Assembly: GCA_902776195.1 (NCBI GenBank)
Contig: CACYPF010000002.1
Coordinates: 1 to 64,000 of the forward strand
Origin: an uncultured Prevotellaceae bacterium
GTDB taxonomy: Bacteria; Bacteroidota; Bacteroidia; Bacteroidales; Bacteroidaceae
Direction of reading: 5' to 3'
DNA: 64,000 nt
The notes under the pieces were generated by a model that saw only the letters and a program-made list of their open reading frames with translations, had not been told where the DNA came from and ran no database searches. Shown here one piece after another: positions 34,268 through 43,306 of the stretch. A program made the position numbers and the translations under genes. Numbering within the stretch: the stretch's first letter is position 1; each line of letters begins with the position of its first letter.

Positions 34268-34912
34268 ATGAGACAGATTCTTCTCCATCAGGTATTACCA
34301 CAGGTTTTTGCTCAGCGTGAGGACCTGGTCTCTGACGTATGGCGTGCTGAGGTTTGCTTTGAGCGCGGCAAGTCCTATCTCGTGGAAGCGGGAAGTGGGA
34401 TGGGGAAGAGTACGTTTTGCAGTTACCTGATGGGGTATCGACATGACTACAGTGGGCAGATATGTTTTGATGATCAAGATATCAGACATTTCCCTGTCTC
34501 CCAGTGGGTGGATATCCGTCAGCACCACCTCGGTATGCTTTTTCAGGAGATGCGCCTCTTCCCTGAGTTGACGGCATGGGAGAATGTAGAGATCAAGAAC
34601 CGTCTGACTGGTCAGATTGATCATACGACCATAGAACGATGGTTTGAGCGGTTGGGTATCGAAGACAAACTGCATGTGAAGGCTGGCATTTTGTCGCAAG
34701 GACAACAGCAGCGTGTCGCCTTTATGCGTGCCCTTGTGCAACCCAGTGATTTCCTTATAGTCGATGAGCCGATATCCCATCTTGATGATATCAATGCGCA
34801 GTTGATGGCAGACATGGTGGAAGAGGTCAGGAATCAGAGAATATGTGGCATCATCGTGACGAGTATCGGTAAGCAATTACCACTTGTCTATGATCGGATA
34901 TTGAAATTATAA
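34268..34912 (+). CDS. Stand-alone ABC transporter ATPase
   Basis: 214 residues. Walker A AGSGMGKST, Q-loop in MLFQEMRLFPELTAWENV, signature LSQGQQQR and Walker B FLIVDEP with D-loop SHLDD are all present. The usual H-loop histidine after Walker B is replaced: the C-terminus reads IIVTSIGKQ. No permease gene is beside it, so its membrane partner is unknown. The length and the LTAWENV segment are like those of LolD/MacB/FtsE-type ATPases. Confidence 0.85.
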   Translation: MRQILLHQVLPQVFAQREDLVSDVWRAEVCFERGKSYLVEAGSGMGKSTFCSYLMGYRHDYSGQICFDDQDIRHFPVSQWVDIRQHHLGMLFQEMRLFPELTAWENVEIKNRLTGQIDHTTIERWFERLGIEDKLHVKAGILSQGQQQRVAFMRALVQPSDFLIVDEPISHLDDINAQLMADMVEEVRNQRICGIIVTSIGKQLPLVYDRILKL

Positions 34913-34925
34913 AAAACTAAACGAT

Positions 34926-36233
34926 ATGAATAAACATTATTGGCAACCAGAATTGGAAACGATGCCCCGCAAAGAACTGGAGGCATTACAGGTAAAGAAA
35001 TTACGTCAGTCTATCGAGATTAGTCTGAAATCCCCATTCTATAAGAAAAGATTGGGAGATCTTGGTATTACTCCTGATAGCATACAGACTATTGCGGACA
35101 TCCGTAAGATACCGTTTACCACTAAACAGGATCTGCGTGACAACTATCCTTTTGGACTGGTCGGCGGTGATATGAAAGATGCTATCCGTATTCACTCGAC
35201 GAGTGGTACTACGGGGCATCCTACGGTCGTCACCTACTCCCGTCATGACATTGACTCATGGGCAAACATGATTGCCCGTGACATGTATATGGTGGGGTGC
35301 CGTGATACCGATGTCTTCCAGAATTCCTCTGGCTACGGCATGTTCACTGGTGGTCTGGGCTTCCAGTATGGTGCGGAGAAACTGGGTGCCACCACAGTAC
35401 CTGCCGCAGCTGGTAATTCCAAGCGTCAGATTATGTTTATCAAAGATTTTGGTACCACTTGCCTGCATGCCATCCCTTCTTATGCTATCCGCTTGGCGGA
35501 GGTGTTCCAAGAGGAAGGGGTAGACCCGCGCACTACCAGTCTCCGTACACTTTTCATTGGTGCAGAACCTCACACGGAAGAGCAGCGTCGTCGCATCGAG
35601 CGCTTGTTGGGTGTTAAGGCATATAACTCCTTCGGTATGACGGAGATGAATGGTCCCGGCGTCGCCTTCGAATGTTTAGAGCAAAATGGTATGCACCTGT
35701 GGGAAGACAACTATATCTTGGAGATTGTTGATCCCGATACTTTGGAGCCAGTGCCTGACGGGGAGATTGGTGAGATGATCCTCACAACCTTAGACCGTAC
35801 GATGATGCCTATTTTGCGTTATCGTACTCGTGACCTGACTCGCATCATCCCTGGTGAGTGTCCTTGTGGACGTACGCACCGGCGTATTGACCGCATCAAG
35901 GGACGAACTGATGATATGTTCATCATCAAGGGTGTCAATGTGTTCCCCATGCAGGTGGAGAAGATTCTTGTGCAATATCCTGGCTTGGGTAGTAATTACC
36001 TCATCACGCTCGATACGGAGGACGATAATGATATCATGACCGTAGAGGTTGAGCTGGACGGCTTGAATACCGACGTATATCCTGAGCTTCAGAAAATGAC
36101 GAAGGATATTCAGCGTGCGTTGAAGGATGAGATTTTGCTGACACCGCGTGTGAAACTTGTAAAGAAAGGGTCTCTGCCTGTCAGCGAGGGAAAAGCAGTC
36201 AGAGTGAAAGACCTCCGACCTGGTCGTGGGTAA
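34926..36233 (+). CDS. Phenylacetate-CoA ligase family enzyme (PaaK-like)
   Basis: 435 residues, the size of PaaK. AMP-forming motif HSTSGTTGHPTVVTYSR near residue 95; YNSFGMTEMNGPG and YRTRDLTRI; C-terminal domain with RIKGRTDDMFIIKGVNVFP. It adenylates an aryl or related acid and joins it to CoA. In gut Bacteroidales this protein is usually found without the rest of the phenylacetate pathway, and none of that pathway is nearby, so the substrate may differ. The stop overlaps the following frame slightly. Confidence 0.92.
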   Translation: MNKHYWQPELETMPRKELEALQVKKLRQSIEISLKSPFYKKRLGDLGITPDSIQTIADIRKIPFTTKQDLRDNYPFGLVGGDMKDAIRIHSTSGTTGHPTVVTYSRHDIDSWANMIARDMYMVGCRDTDVFQNSSGYGMFTGGLGFQYGAEKLGATTVPAAAGNSKRQIMFIKDFGTTCLHAIPSYAIRLAEVFQEEGVDPRTTSLRTLFIGAEPHTEEQRRRIERLLGVKAYNSFGMTEMNGPGVAFECLEQNGMHLWEDNYILEIVDPDTLEPVPDGEIGEMILTTLDRTMMPILRYRTRDLTRIIPGECPCGRTHRRIDRIKGRTDDMFIIKGVNVFPMQVEKILVQYPGLGSNYLITLDTEDDNDIMTVEVELDGLNTDVYPELQKMTKDIQRALKDEILLTPRVKLVKKGSLPVSEGKAVRVKDLRPGRG

Positions 36234-36249
36234 TAAGATAATTAGGTAT

Positions 36250-36807
36250 ATGAGAAAATTATGGATGATATGCATCCTCGCATCTTCGCTGTGCAGCCTT
36301 TGTGAGGCCCAACCGAAGATGAGGGAGGTCTTCCTGCAGATGCCGGACAGTCTGATACCTTACCTGACAGAGAACAACCGTCTTGACTTCATTGATTTTG
36401 TCGATTCAGGTATGAAGTCGGTTGTCACTAACGAGTTGGGTGGGAAGAGCGAGATGGTGAGTCTGACGGACTCAACACTTGTTCTGCAAGTAAGTCCGGT
36501 CATGAGAATTGACATGCATCTGATGCCGGTCCGTGAGCCCATTGACAGTTGTAATCAGGTGGTATGTGTGTTGACGACATGCGGTGACATGGCTCCAGAG
36601 AGTAAGGTGGAGGTCTATTCTGTCCATTGGACCTCTCTCGAAGTGTCGAGATACATGGATCTTCCTGATGAACCTTATGTGGCTGATATGGTCAGTTCAC
36701 CTTCTTTGGGGATTCATTTTCGGCAGATGACAGCATTGGACCCTATCGCTTATGAAGAACAGAAAAAAGAACAATCTTGGTTAAAAATCGTTGAGTGGAA
36801 GCAGTAG
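36250..36807 (+). CDS. DUF3256 family exported protein
   Basis: 185 residues from the ATG at 36250, which begins the signal peptide MRKLWMICILASSLCSLCEAQ; an upstream ATG at 36226 adds eight residues. The mature part starts KMREVFLQMPDSLIPYLTENNRLDFIDF, the signature of DUF3256, a Bacteroidetes periplasmic family of unknown function. It is the last gene of the operon. Confidence 0.85.
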   Translation: MRKLWMICILASSLCSLCEAQPKMREVFLQMPDSLIPYLTENNRLDFIDFVDSGMKSVVTNELGGKSEMVSLTDSTLVLQVSPVMRIDMHLMPVREPIDSCNQVVCVLTTCGDMAPESKVEVYSVHWTSLEVSRYMDLPDEPYVADMVSSPSLGIHFRQMTALDPIAYEEQKKEQSWLKIVEWKQ

Positions 36808-36851
36808 GTACTTAAAATAGGTTAAATAAGTATTAATTATTAAAACATAAC

Positions 36852-36958
36852 TTGCATAAAGGAATTTATTTTCCTATTTTTGTGGTGTGTTTTTCATGGT
36901 ATTAGATTATTAAGGTTAATGAAAGATTGATTGTCGTGAGACAATCATTCTTTTTTTG
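36852..36958 (+). ncRNA. Candidate small RNA: promoter followed by terminator, no ORF
   Basis: TTGC at 36852-36855, 19 bases, TATTTTTG at 36875-36882 is a good Bacteroidetes promoter. It is followed about 45 bases later by a perfect hairpin (TGATTGTC 36928-36935, GTGA loop, GACAATCA 36940-36947) with TTCTTTTTTT. A transcript of about 70 bases from near 36889 is predicted, with no coding capacity. The hairpin may also serve as the terminator for the upstream operon. Expression is not shown. Confidence 0.5.
36928..36958 (+). terminator. Strong intrinsic terminator
   Basis: Perfect 8-bp stem TGATTGTC/GACAATCA with GTGA tetraloop followed by a seven-T run. Ends plus-strand transcription ahead of the convergent ispE gene. 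Confidence 0.8.
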
Positions 36959-36968
36959 TGCTTGTTAA

Positions 36969-37799
36969 TCAGAGCTTTATGCAGGTCGTGAACATTCCGT
37001 CAAATTCGGTACTTAGGTCAACTGGTTGTCTGAAAAGTCCAAAAAGTGCACTTCCGCTGCCACTCATGGCAGCATAGACAGCTCCCATTTGATAGATACT
37101 TTCTTTGATAGCGGCGAGTTCGGGATGTGTCATAAAGACACTTTCTTCAAAGTCATTGGTTAGTTCTTCCTTCCATGTCTCAATGGGTTGCATGACAATG
37201 TCGCGACAGCATTTTCTTGGCATTCGTGGTGTAATGTGGGCAAACGCTTCTTTGGTCGGAACGGGAATGTCCGGGCGTACCACCCCCATATACCATCCGC
37301 TGAGGTTGAGCTCGATAGGTGACAGTATCTCACCAATTCCCTCCGCGTATGCTGGACGGTTAAGGATAAAGATAGCACAGTCAGCTCCCAATTGCGCCGC
37401 ATATTGGATGAGTTGTTCTTCGGACAGTCCAAGATGGAACTCTTTGTTTAGTAATAGGAGCATGGCAGAGGCATCACTGGATCCGCCTCCCATACCTGCC
37501 TGTGTGGGAATCCCTTTATAGAGATGGGCATGTAATCGGGGAAGGGTAGGAAAGTCATTCTTCAATAGCTGATAGGCTCTTACTACCAGGTTATGTTGTT
37601 CGTTTCCTTCTATATCAATATTGGTCACTTTGATGTCGCAATCTACTTCGGAGGGAAAGTCGTCTGTCATTGGAAACACTTCCAGTGCATCCTTGATACC
37701 GACAGGATAAAAAACTGTTTGCAAGTTATGGTATCCATCGGGACGACGCTCTACGACGTTCAGTCCAAGATTTATTTTGGCTATAGGGAATGTAATCAT
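36969..37799 (-). CDS. ispE: 4-diphosphocytidyl-2-C-methyl-D-erythritol kinase
   Basis: 276 residues. GHMP kinase of the MEP isoprenoid pathway, phosphorylating CDP-methylerythritol. N-terminal KINLGLNVVERRPDGYHNL, ATP-binding loop PTQAGMGGGSSDASAML, and C-terminal MSGSGSALFG are diagnostic. Lies seven bases after the helicase gene on the same strand, so both are probably on one transcript. Confidence 0.95.
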   Translation of the reverse strand: MITFPIAKINLGLNVVERRPDGYHNLQTVFYPVGIKDALEVFPMTDDFPSEVDCDIKVTNIDIEGNEQHNLVVRAYQLLKNDFPTLPRLHAHLYKGIPTQAGMGGGSSDASAMLLLLNKEFHLGLSEEQLIQYAAQLGADCAIFILNRPAYAEGIGEILSPIELNLSGWYMGVVRPDIPVPTKEAFAHITPRMPRKCCRDIVMQPIETWKEELTNDFEESVFMTHPELAAIKESIYQMGAVYAAMSGSGSALFGLFRQPVDLSTEFDGMFTTCIKL

Positions 37800-37806
37800 A
37801 TCTCTT

Positions 37807-39567
37807 TTATTTCTTAGTGTCTTTTTTCAATTTTTTGATTCTGCGTTGTGCCTCCATGGCTTCAGGGTATAGCTCCAGTGCTTTCTCGTAATTGCGGATA
37901 GCAGCTTCAGGCATGTGTTCCCTTTCGCATTCTTTACCCATCAATACGTATTCAGCAGCAAGTCGTCTTAGTGTCTCCTCATTCTTGGCAATCATTCCTT
38001 TTAATCGCCTGCATTCTTGTTGCAACTGTGTGATGACACCTAATTTGCGACGTATCAGTCGTTGGGCAGCAGGTTTTTCGATATCGTAGCGACTGTGGAT
38101 GGCGAGGAAGAAATTGCGGAGGAATTCGTCAAAATCCTGGCGGTCAAAGGCTGTCACTGCATCGTGATATTCCTTGTCTGCCTTGCTTTCAAACATCACT
38201 TGCTTAATCAGTTGTCCATCATTATATCTTTTAGCGAAACTGACTACCTCCGCACGGACGAAGATGTCACTTTGTCGGATGGGCTCTTCTAATGTTATAC
38301 CTTCCAGGGAGGTACAACGACTAAGTGCTACGTATGTTTGTCCGCCAGCAAAGGCTCCGCCCCCGGAGAAATCTATCTTCACTTGTCTGAAAGTAAGCCC
38401 CTGACTTTTATGAACGGTGATAGCCCAAGCGAGACGAAGAGGAAATTGGATAAATGTTCCAAGTTGTTCTTCCTCAATCTTTTGCTCTTTTTCGTTAAAG
38501 GTATAACGCACGTTCTCCCATATCTCACGTTCTACGTCATATTCGTGTCCGTCCTCATCAACGACCGTGATGACACCGTCTTCCTCGTCGATATAGATGA
38601 CTACTCCCAAAGTACCATTCACCCATCTCCGTTCTTTGTCGTTTTTGATGAAGATGACCTGTGCTCCTGGTTTAACCTCTAGTTCCGTAGGTGCGGGTAG
38701 GGAAGTCTCAGGAAACTCACCGGTAACTCTTCCTTTGAAAACGGTGGTTTTACCCTCCAGTCCTTGGAGTTTCCGCTCATTGATATAGTCAACGGTGTCT
38801 CGACGGGTGGCAAGGGTAATGGCGAGGTTGTTATCGTGCAGATGCAGCTCTTTGCCAACTCTGGCATTGATATCTTGCAGGTCTTTTGTTGAAGCCGTAT
38901 TCTGTCGGATACGGTCAAGTATGCCGATGAACCGATCGTCACTCTGTCGGTACACTTTACGTAATTCAATACTGACCAGTCGCATCTCCTGCCATATCTT
39001 TGCTGAGAAGAAATAGGCGGAGCTGTAGAAAGGCTGCATCAGTCTCCATTCATCTTCTTTGATGACAGGTTCTAGCTGGAAGATGTCACCAACCAGCAAT
39101 AATTGTTTTCCTCCAAAGGGCTCTCGCATATTGCGGCAGTAGATACGCAGTACCTTATCGATGAAATCGATGATATCTGCTCTTACCATCGATATCTCAT
39201 CTATGATGATGAGCTCCAGTTCTCGTAGTAATTTCGTTGTTTCCCCGCTATATTTCAATGTTTTGCGGATGTTCCGTATGTTGTAGCGTGAGTCATTGAG
39301 AAGCAGCGGGTGAAAGGGCAGCTTAAAAAATGAGTGTAATGTTTGCCCCCCTGCGTTGATAGCGGCTATTCCGGTCGGTGCCAGTATCACGTGTTTCTTT
39401 TTGGTGTTTTGAGCCACATACCGCAAAAAGGTAGACTTGCCCGTGCCAGCTTTTCCCGTAAGGAAGAGTGAGTGGCGTGTGTGCTCGACAATCTGAAGAG
39501 CTTGTTGCCACTCACGATTGTCTTTGTCAGTCTGCCTGATGTCTTGCTTTTTCTGTTCTGTTGTCAT
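37807..39567 (-). CDS. Pif1/RecD-like superfamily 1 helicase with C-terminal helical repeats
   Basis: 586 residues. Walker A GKAGTGKST near residue 43, motif Ia ILAPTGIAA, Walker B LIIIDEISMV, motif III LLLVGDIFQLEPV, and late motifs AWAITVHKSQGLTF and YVALSRC define a Pif1-like SF1B helicase. The last roughly 100 residues (ECEREHMPEAAIRNYEKALELYPE) form a TPR-like helical tail. Such proteins unwind DNA or remove stalled structures; the tail is typical of Bacteroidetes members. A promoter-like TTTG, 19 bases, TAATTTAG (minus strand, about 39584-39606) lies upstream. Confidence 0.9.
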   Translation of the reverse strand: MTTEQKKQDIRQTDKDNREWQQALQIVEHTRHSLFLTGKAGTGKSTFLRYVAQNTKKKHVILAPTGIAAINAGGQTLHSFFKLPFHPLLLNDSRYNIRNIRKTLKYSGETTKLLRELELIIIDEISMVRADIIDFIDKVLRIYCRNMREPFGGKQLLLVGDIFQLEPVIKEDEWRLMQPFYSSAYFFSAKIWQEMRLVSIELRKVYRQSDDRFIGILDRIRQNTASTKDLQDINARVGKELHLHDNNLAITLATRRDTVDYINERKLQGLEGKTTVFKGRVTGEFPETSLPAPTELEVKPGAQVIFIKNDKERRWVNGTLGVVIYIDEEDGVITVVDEDGHEYDVEREIWENVRYTFNEKEQKIEEEQLGTFIQFPLRLAWAITVHKSQGLTFRQVKIDFSGGGAFAGGQTYVALSRCTSLEGITLEEPIRQSDIFVRAEVVSFAKRYNDGQLIKQVMFESKADKEYHDAVTAFDRQDFDEFLRNFFLAIHSRYDIEKPAAQRLIRRKLGVITQLQQECRRLKGMIAKNEETLRRLAAEYVLMGKECEREHMPEAAIRNYEKALELYPEAMEAQRRIKKLKKDTKK

Positions 39568-39647
39568 TTCGGTTGCTAAATTACAAAATCTTGTTGATAT
39601 GGCAAAATAAAGGAGTACTTTTCTTTTGAGAGAAAACTCAAATAAAA

Positions 39648-39679
39648 TTTGGTTTTCTGCTCACTTATTCGTAATTTTG
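39648..39679 (+). promoter_or_regulatory. Promoter of the MATE gene, nearly leaderless
   Basis: TTTG at 39648-39651, 20 bases, TAATTTTG at 39672-39679. The ATG at 39689 is only ten bases further, so the message should have an almost absent leader. This fixes the start and excludes the upstream frame from 39626. Confidence 0.6.
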
Positions 39680-39688
39680 CAAAAGAAT

Positions 39689-41041
39689 ATGGACAATAAG
39701 CAAGCTACAGTTGAACTGGGGACAAAACCGGTAGGTAGGCTGTTGATACAGTATGCCTTGCCTGCTATTGTCGCCATGACAGCATCGAGTCTGTATAATA
39801 TCATCGACCGTGCGTTCATCGGTCAGGTGGTGGGACCAGAGGCGATAGCCGGTCTAGGTATTACCTTTCCTTTCATGAACCTCAGTGCTGCCTTTGGAGC
39901 GGCAGTGGGAGTGGGAGCATCGACATGTATCTCTGTGAAATTAGGGCAGCGTGACTATAAGACAGCTCAGTACCTGTTAGGTAATACGGTTACGCTGAAT
40001 CTGATTATCGGTTTCCTGTTCATGGTGGTATGCCTGGTGTTCCTCAATCCTATCCTCCGGTTCTTCGGAGCTTCCGATGTGACATTGCCCTATGCCCGTG
40101 AGTTCATGATCATCATTCTGCTGGGTAATATCATCACTCACATGTATTTTGGAATGAATGCTGTGCTGCGGGCGGCGGGAAAGCCCCGTCACGCCATGTA
40201 TGCCACATTATTTACTGTGGGTATGAACATCTTGTTGGTCATTGCTTTCGTATGGTGGTTCCGATGGGGTATCAGAGGTGCCGCCCTTGCCACCGTCACC
40301 TCGCAGACAATGGCACTCTGTTGGCAGATGTGGGTGTTCTCAGACAAGCGTGAGTTGCTACATCTTCGCAAAGGTATCTATAAATTGAAAATTAATTTGG
40401 TGAAGAATATCATATCGATAGGTATCTCCCCTTTCCTGATGAATGCTACCTCCTGTGTGATAGTCATTGTCATGAATAACCAGTTCGTACGTTATGGCGG
40501 TGACATGGCAGTAGGTGCCTATTCCATTGCTAACTCCGTGGTGATGGTGCTTTTTATGTTTGTGATGGGTATGATTCAGGGTATGCAGCCTATCGTAGGA
40601 TATAACTATGGTGCAGAGCGTTTCGACCGTATGTTCCGCTGCCTATGGTTGACGATTGCCACAGCGACAGCCATCCTGCTAATAGGTTGGGCGGTGTCAA
40701 TGCTCTTCCCCCAACAAATTGCCCGGGTGTTCACCACAGATTCCACACTGATTAATATTGCGGCACGTGGCATCAAACTCAATATGATAGTCTTCTTCGT
40801 GGTGGGTTCACAAGCCGTCATCACAAACTTCTTCCAGTGTATTGGTAAGGTGAAAATCAGTATTTTCCTTTCTCTCTCGCGTCAGCTGATTCTTTTGTTG
40901 CCTATGGCATACATTTTCCCTCTGTTCTGGGGGGTGGACGGTGTGTGGTATTCTATGGCGGCAAGTGACTTCGGCTCTTTCTCGATGACTATTCCACTTT
41001 TATTTTGGTATATCAGAAAATTCAAAGCTTATGGAAAATAA
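39689..41041 (+). CDS. MATE-family multidrug/solute efflux pump
   Basis: 450 residues from the ATG at 39689 (MDNKQATVELGTKPVGRLL). Twelve hydrophobic segments in two halves, with the MATE N-terminal pattern SSLYNIIDRAFIGQVVGPEAIAG and a second-half MGMIQGMQPIVGYNYGAE. It uses a Na+ or H+ gradient to export cationic compounds. The stop overlaps the next gene by 11 bases. Confidence 0.92.
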   Translation: MDNKQATVELGTKPVGRLLIQYALPAIVAMTASSLYNIIDRAFIGQVVGPEAIAGLGITFPFMNLSAAFGAAVGVGASTCISVKLGQRDYKTAQYLLGNTVTLNLIIGFLFMVVCLVFLNPILRFFGASDVTLPYAREFMIIILLGNIITHMYFGMNAVLRAAGKPRHAMYATLFTVGMNILLVIAFVWWFRWGIRGAALATVTSQTMALCWQMWVFSDKRELLHLRKGIYKLKINLVKNIISIGISPFLMNATSCVIVIVMNNQFVRYGGDMAVGAYSIANSVVMVLFMFVMGMIQGMQPIVGYNYGAERFDRMFRCLWLTIATATAILLIGWAVSMLFPQQIARVFTTDSTLINIAARGIKLNMIVFFVVGSQAVITNFFQCIGKVKISIFLSLSRQLILLLPMAYIFPLFWGVDGVWYSMAASDFGSFSMTIPLLFWYIRKFKAYGK

Positions 41042-41648
41042 ACATCTTATTATTAATGTCGGGCGGCAGTTGGGAAGTGGAGGACATGACATTGCCCGTA
41101 TGCTGGCCCGCGATTTCAACGCCAAGTATTACGACAAAGAAATACTGAACCTTGCCGCAAAGGAAAGTGGCTTCAGTGAGAAAATCTTTGAGCAGAACGA
41201 TGAGAAAAAGGGGTTTATCCGTGGACTGTTCAGTATGACAACTCCTCATGTGAGTGGTGCCTATGAGTCGGGCTTCTCACAAGAGAACCTGTTTAAGTTT
41301 CAGAGTGATGCGATCCGTAAGGCAGCACAAGAGGGTTCTTGTGTCTTTGTAGGTCGTTGTGCAGACTATGTACTGCGTGATTTTGAGAATGTGGTGAATG
41401 TCTTCATCACCGCCTCCATGTATGACAGGGTACAGCAGATTCTCGATAAACAGAACGTGAGTCCGTCGGAGGCTAAGCGGATCATCCTTCAGGCAGAGGG
41501 TAAGCGTGCCTCATATTATAATTATTATACGGGTAAGAAATGGGGGCACGCCGAGTCGTATGATCTCTGTGTAAATACCAGTATATTAGGAAAAGAGGAG
41601 ACGGAGAAGATGATAGCTGAGTTTATCAGGAAGAAGTTTAATATATGA
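41031..41648 (+). CDS. Cytidylate kinase-like family protein
   Basis: 205 residues. P-loop-type start INVGRQLGSGGHDIARMLA, YYDKEIL, and a VFVGRCADYVL segment match the cytidylate-kinase-like family (CytK_2), common in gut anaerobes as a protein separate from true Cmk. The substrate is unproven. Overlaps MATE by 11 bases and the phosphoesterase by four, so a three-gene operon. Confidence 0.85.
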   Translation: MENKHLIINVGRQLGSGGHDIARMLARDFNAKYYDKEILNLAAKESGFSEKIFEQNDEKKGFIRGLFSMTTPHVSGAYESGFSQENLFKFQSDAIRKAAQEGSCVFVGRCADYVLRDFENVVNVFITASMYDRVQQILDKQNVSPSEAKRIILQAEGKRASYYNYYTGKKWGHAESYDLCVNTSILGKEETEKMIAEFIRKKFNI

Positions 41649-42136
41649 AACGAATAGGCATTATCAGCGATACGCACAGCTATTGGGACGATAAATACGT
41701 AAAGTATTTCGAGCCCTGTGACGAGATATGGCATGCCGGTGATATTGGCTCATTAGAAGTCGCGGAGCGGCTTAACGGGATACGTCCCCTTCGTGCCGTC
41801 TGTGGCAACTGTGACGGTGGGGACCTCCGGCTGATGTATCCTGAGGTGCTCAGGTGGAAATGTGAGGATGTGGAAGTACTGATGAAGCATATTGGAGGCT
41901 ATCCTGGCAATTATGATTACTCGATACGTAGTCAGCTCTATGCCTCACCTCCCCAGTTGTTTATCGCGGGGCATTCCCATATTCTGAAAGTGAAATATGA
42001 TAAGACACTCAATCTTCTGCACATCAACCCGGGTGCGGCAGGAATGCAGGGATGGCATAAGGATCGTACGCTGGTGCGTCTGACCATTGAAGGCGATAAA
42101 TTCACTGACTGTGAGGTGATTACATTAGGAAAATAA
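41645..42136 (+). CDS. YfcE/MJ0936-type metallophosphoesterase
   Basis: 163 residues. Metal-binding motifs GIISDTHSYWDDK, EIWHAGDIG, GNCDGGD and AGHSHILK are in the right order for a small calcineurin-like phosphoesterase. It hydrolyses phosphodiesters such as cyclic nucleotides in vitro; the physiological target is unknown. Its start overlaps the upstream stop (ATGA). Confidence 0.92.
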   Translation: MKRIGIISDTHSYWDDKYVKYFEPCDEIWHAGDIGSLEVAERLNGIRPLRAVCGNCDGGDLRLMYPEVLRWKCEDVEVLMKHIGGYPGNYDYSIRSQLYASPPQLFIAGHSHILKVKYDKTLNLLHINPGAAGMQGWHKDRTLVRLTIEGDKFTDCEVITLGK

Positions 42137-42157
42137 TATCGAAATAAAAGAAATAAT

Positions 42158-43294
42158 ATGAAAAGAACAATTGTAATAACAGGTGGTGCTGGTTTCATAG
42201 GGAGCCATGTGGTGCGTCTGTTTGTTAACAAGTATCCGGATTACCACATCATTAACCTGGATAAGTTGACTTATGCTGGTAATCTCGCTAATCTCAAGGA
42301 CATTGAGAACAAGCCTAACTATGAGTTTGTGAAGATGGATATCTGCGACTTCGATGCTTTCTACAAGTTGATGCAGGATAAGAAGGTGGATGGTATCATC
42401 CATCTCGCCGCAGAGAGCCATGTGGACCGTTCCATCAAGGATCCGTTTACCTTTGCCAAGACCAATGTGATGGGTACGCTCTCTTTGTTGCAGGCTGCCA
42501 AACTATATTGGGAGTCTCTGCCGGAGAAATATGAGGGTAAACGCTTCTACCATATCTCAACCGATGAGGTGTATGGCGCACTGGAACTGACACATCCGCA
42601 AGGTATCGAGCCACCGTTCACAACAACGGCATCTTCGGCAGAGCACCATCTTGCTTATGGTGACAAGTTCTTCTTGGAGACCACGAAGTATAACCCACAC
42701 TCACCCTACAGTGCATCGAAGGCATCCAGCGACCATTTCGTACGTGCTTTCCATGACACTTATGGCATGCCTGTTGTGGTGACTAACTGCTCAAACAACT
42801 ATGGTCCATATCAGTTCCCTGAGAAACTGATACCACTCTTCATCAACAATATCCGTCACCGCAAAGCGCTGCCTGTCTATGGTAAGGGTGAGAATGTGCG
42901 TGACTGGCTGTTTGTCGAGGACCATGCCCGTGCTATTGATTTGATTTTCCATGAGGGTAAGATAGCCGACACTTATAATATCGGTGGTTTCAATGAGTGG
43001 AAGAACATCGACATCATCAAAGTGGTCATCAAGACTGTGGACCGTTTGCTGGGTCGTAAGGAGGGCGAGGACATGGACTTGATTACCTTCGTCACCGACC
43101 GTGCAGGTCATGACCTCCGTTATGCAATCGATTCTACGAAACTCCAGAAGGAACTTGGTTGGGAACCGTCTCTGCAGTTTGAGGAGGGAATCGAGAAGAC
43201 CGTCCGTTGGTACCTTGATAATCAGGAGTGGCTGGACAATGTGACCTCTGGTGACTACCAGAAGTATTATGATAATATGTATGCAAACCGATAA
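42158..43294 (+). CDS. rfbB: dTDP-glucose 4,6-dehydratase
   Basis: 378 residues. NAD-binding TGGAGFIGSHVV at the N-terminus; catalytic STDEVYG and the YSASKAS Tyr/Lys pair; NIGGFNEWKN and YAIDSTKLQKELGW near the end, all typical of RmlB. It makes dTDP-4-keto-6-deoxyglucose, the starting point for rhamnose and for the amino-deoxysugar genes located 1.3 kb downstream. No RmlA, RmlC or RmlD genes lie in the window. Confidence 0.95.
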   Translation: MKRTIVITGGAGFIGSHVVRLFVNKYPDYHIINLDKLTYAGNLANLKDIENKPNYEFVKMDICDFDAFYKLMQDKKVDGIIHLAAESHVDRSIKDPFTFAKTNVMGTLSLLQAAKLYWESLPEKYEGKRFYHISTDEVYGALELTHPQGIEPPFTTTASSAEHHLAYGDKFFLETTKYNPHSPYSASKASSDHFVRAFHDTYGMPVVVTNCSNNYGPYQFPEKLIPLFINNIRHRKALPVYGKGENVRDWLFVEDHARAIDLIFHEGKIADTYNIGGFNEWKNIDIIKVVIKTVDRLLGRKEGEDMDLITFVTDRAGHDLRYAIDSTKLQKELGWEPSLQFEEGIEKTVRWYLDNQEWLDNVTSGDYQKYYDNMYANR

Positions 43295-43306
43295 ACAAAT
43301 ACGATT

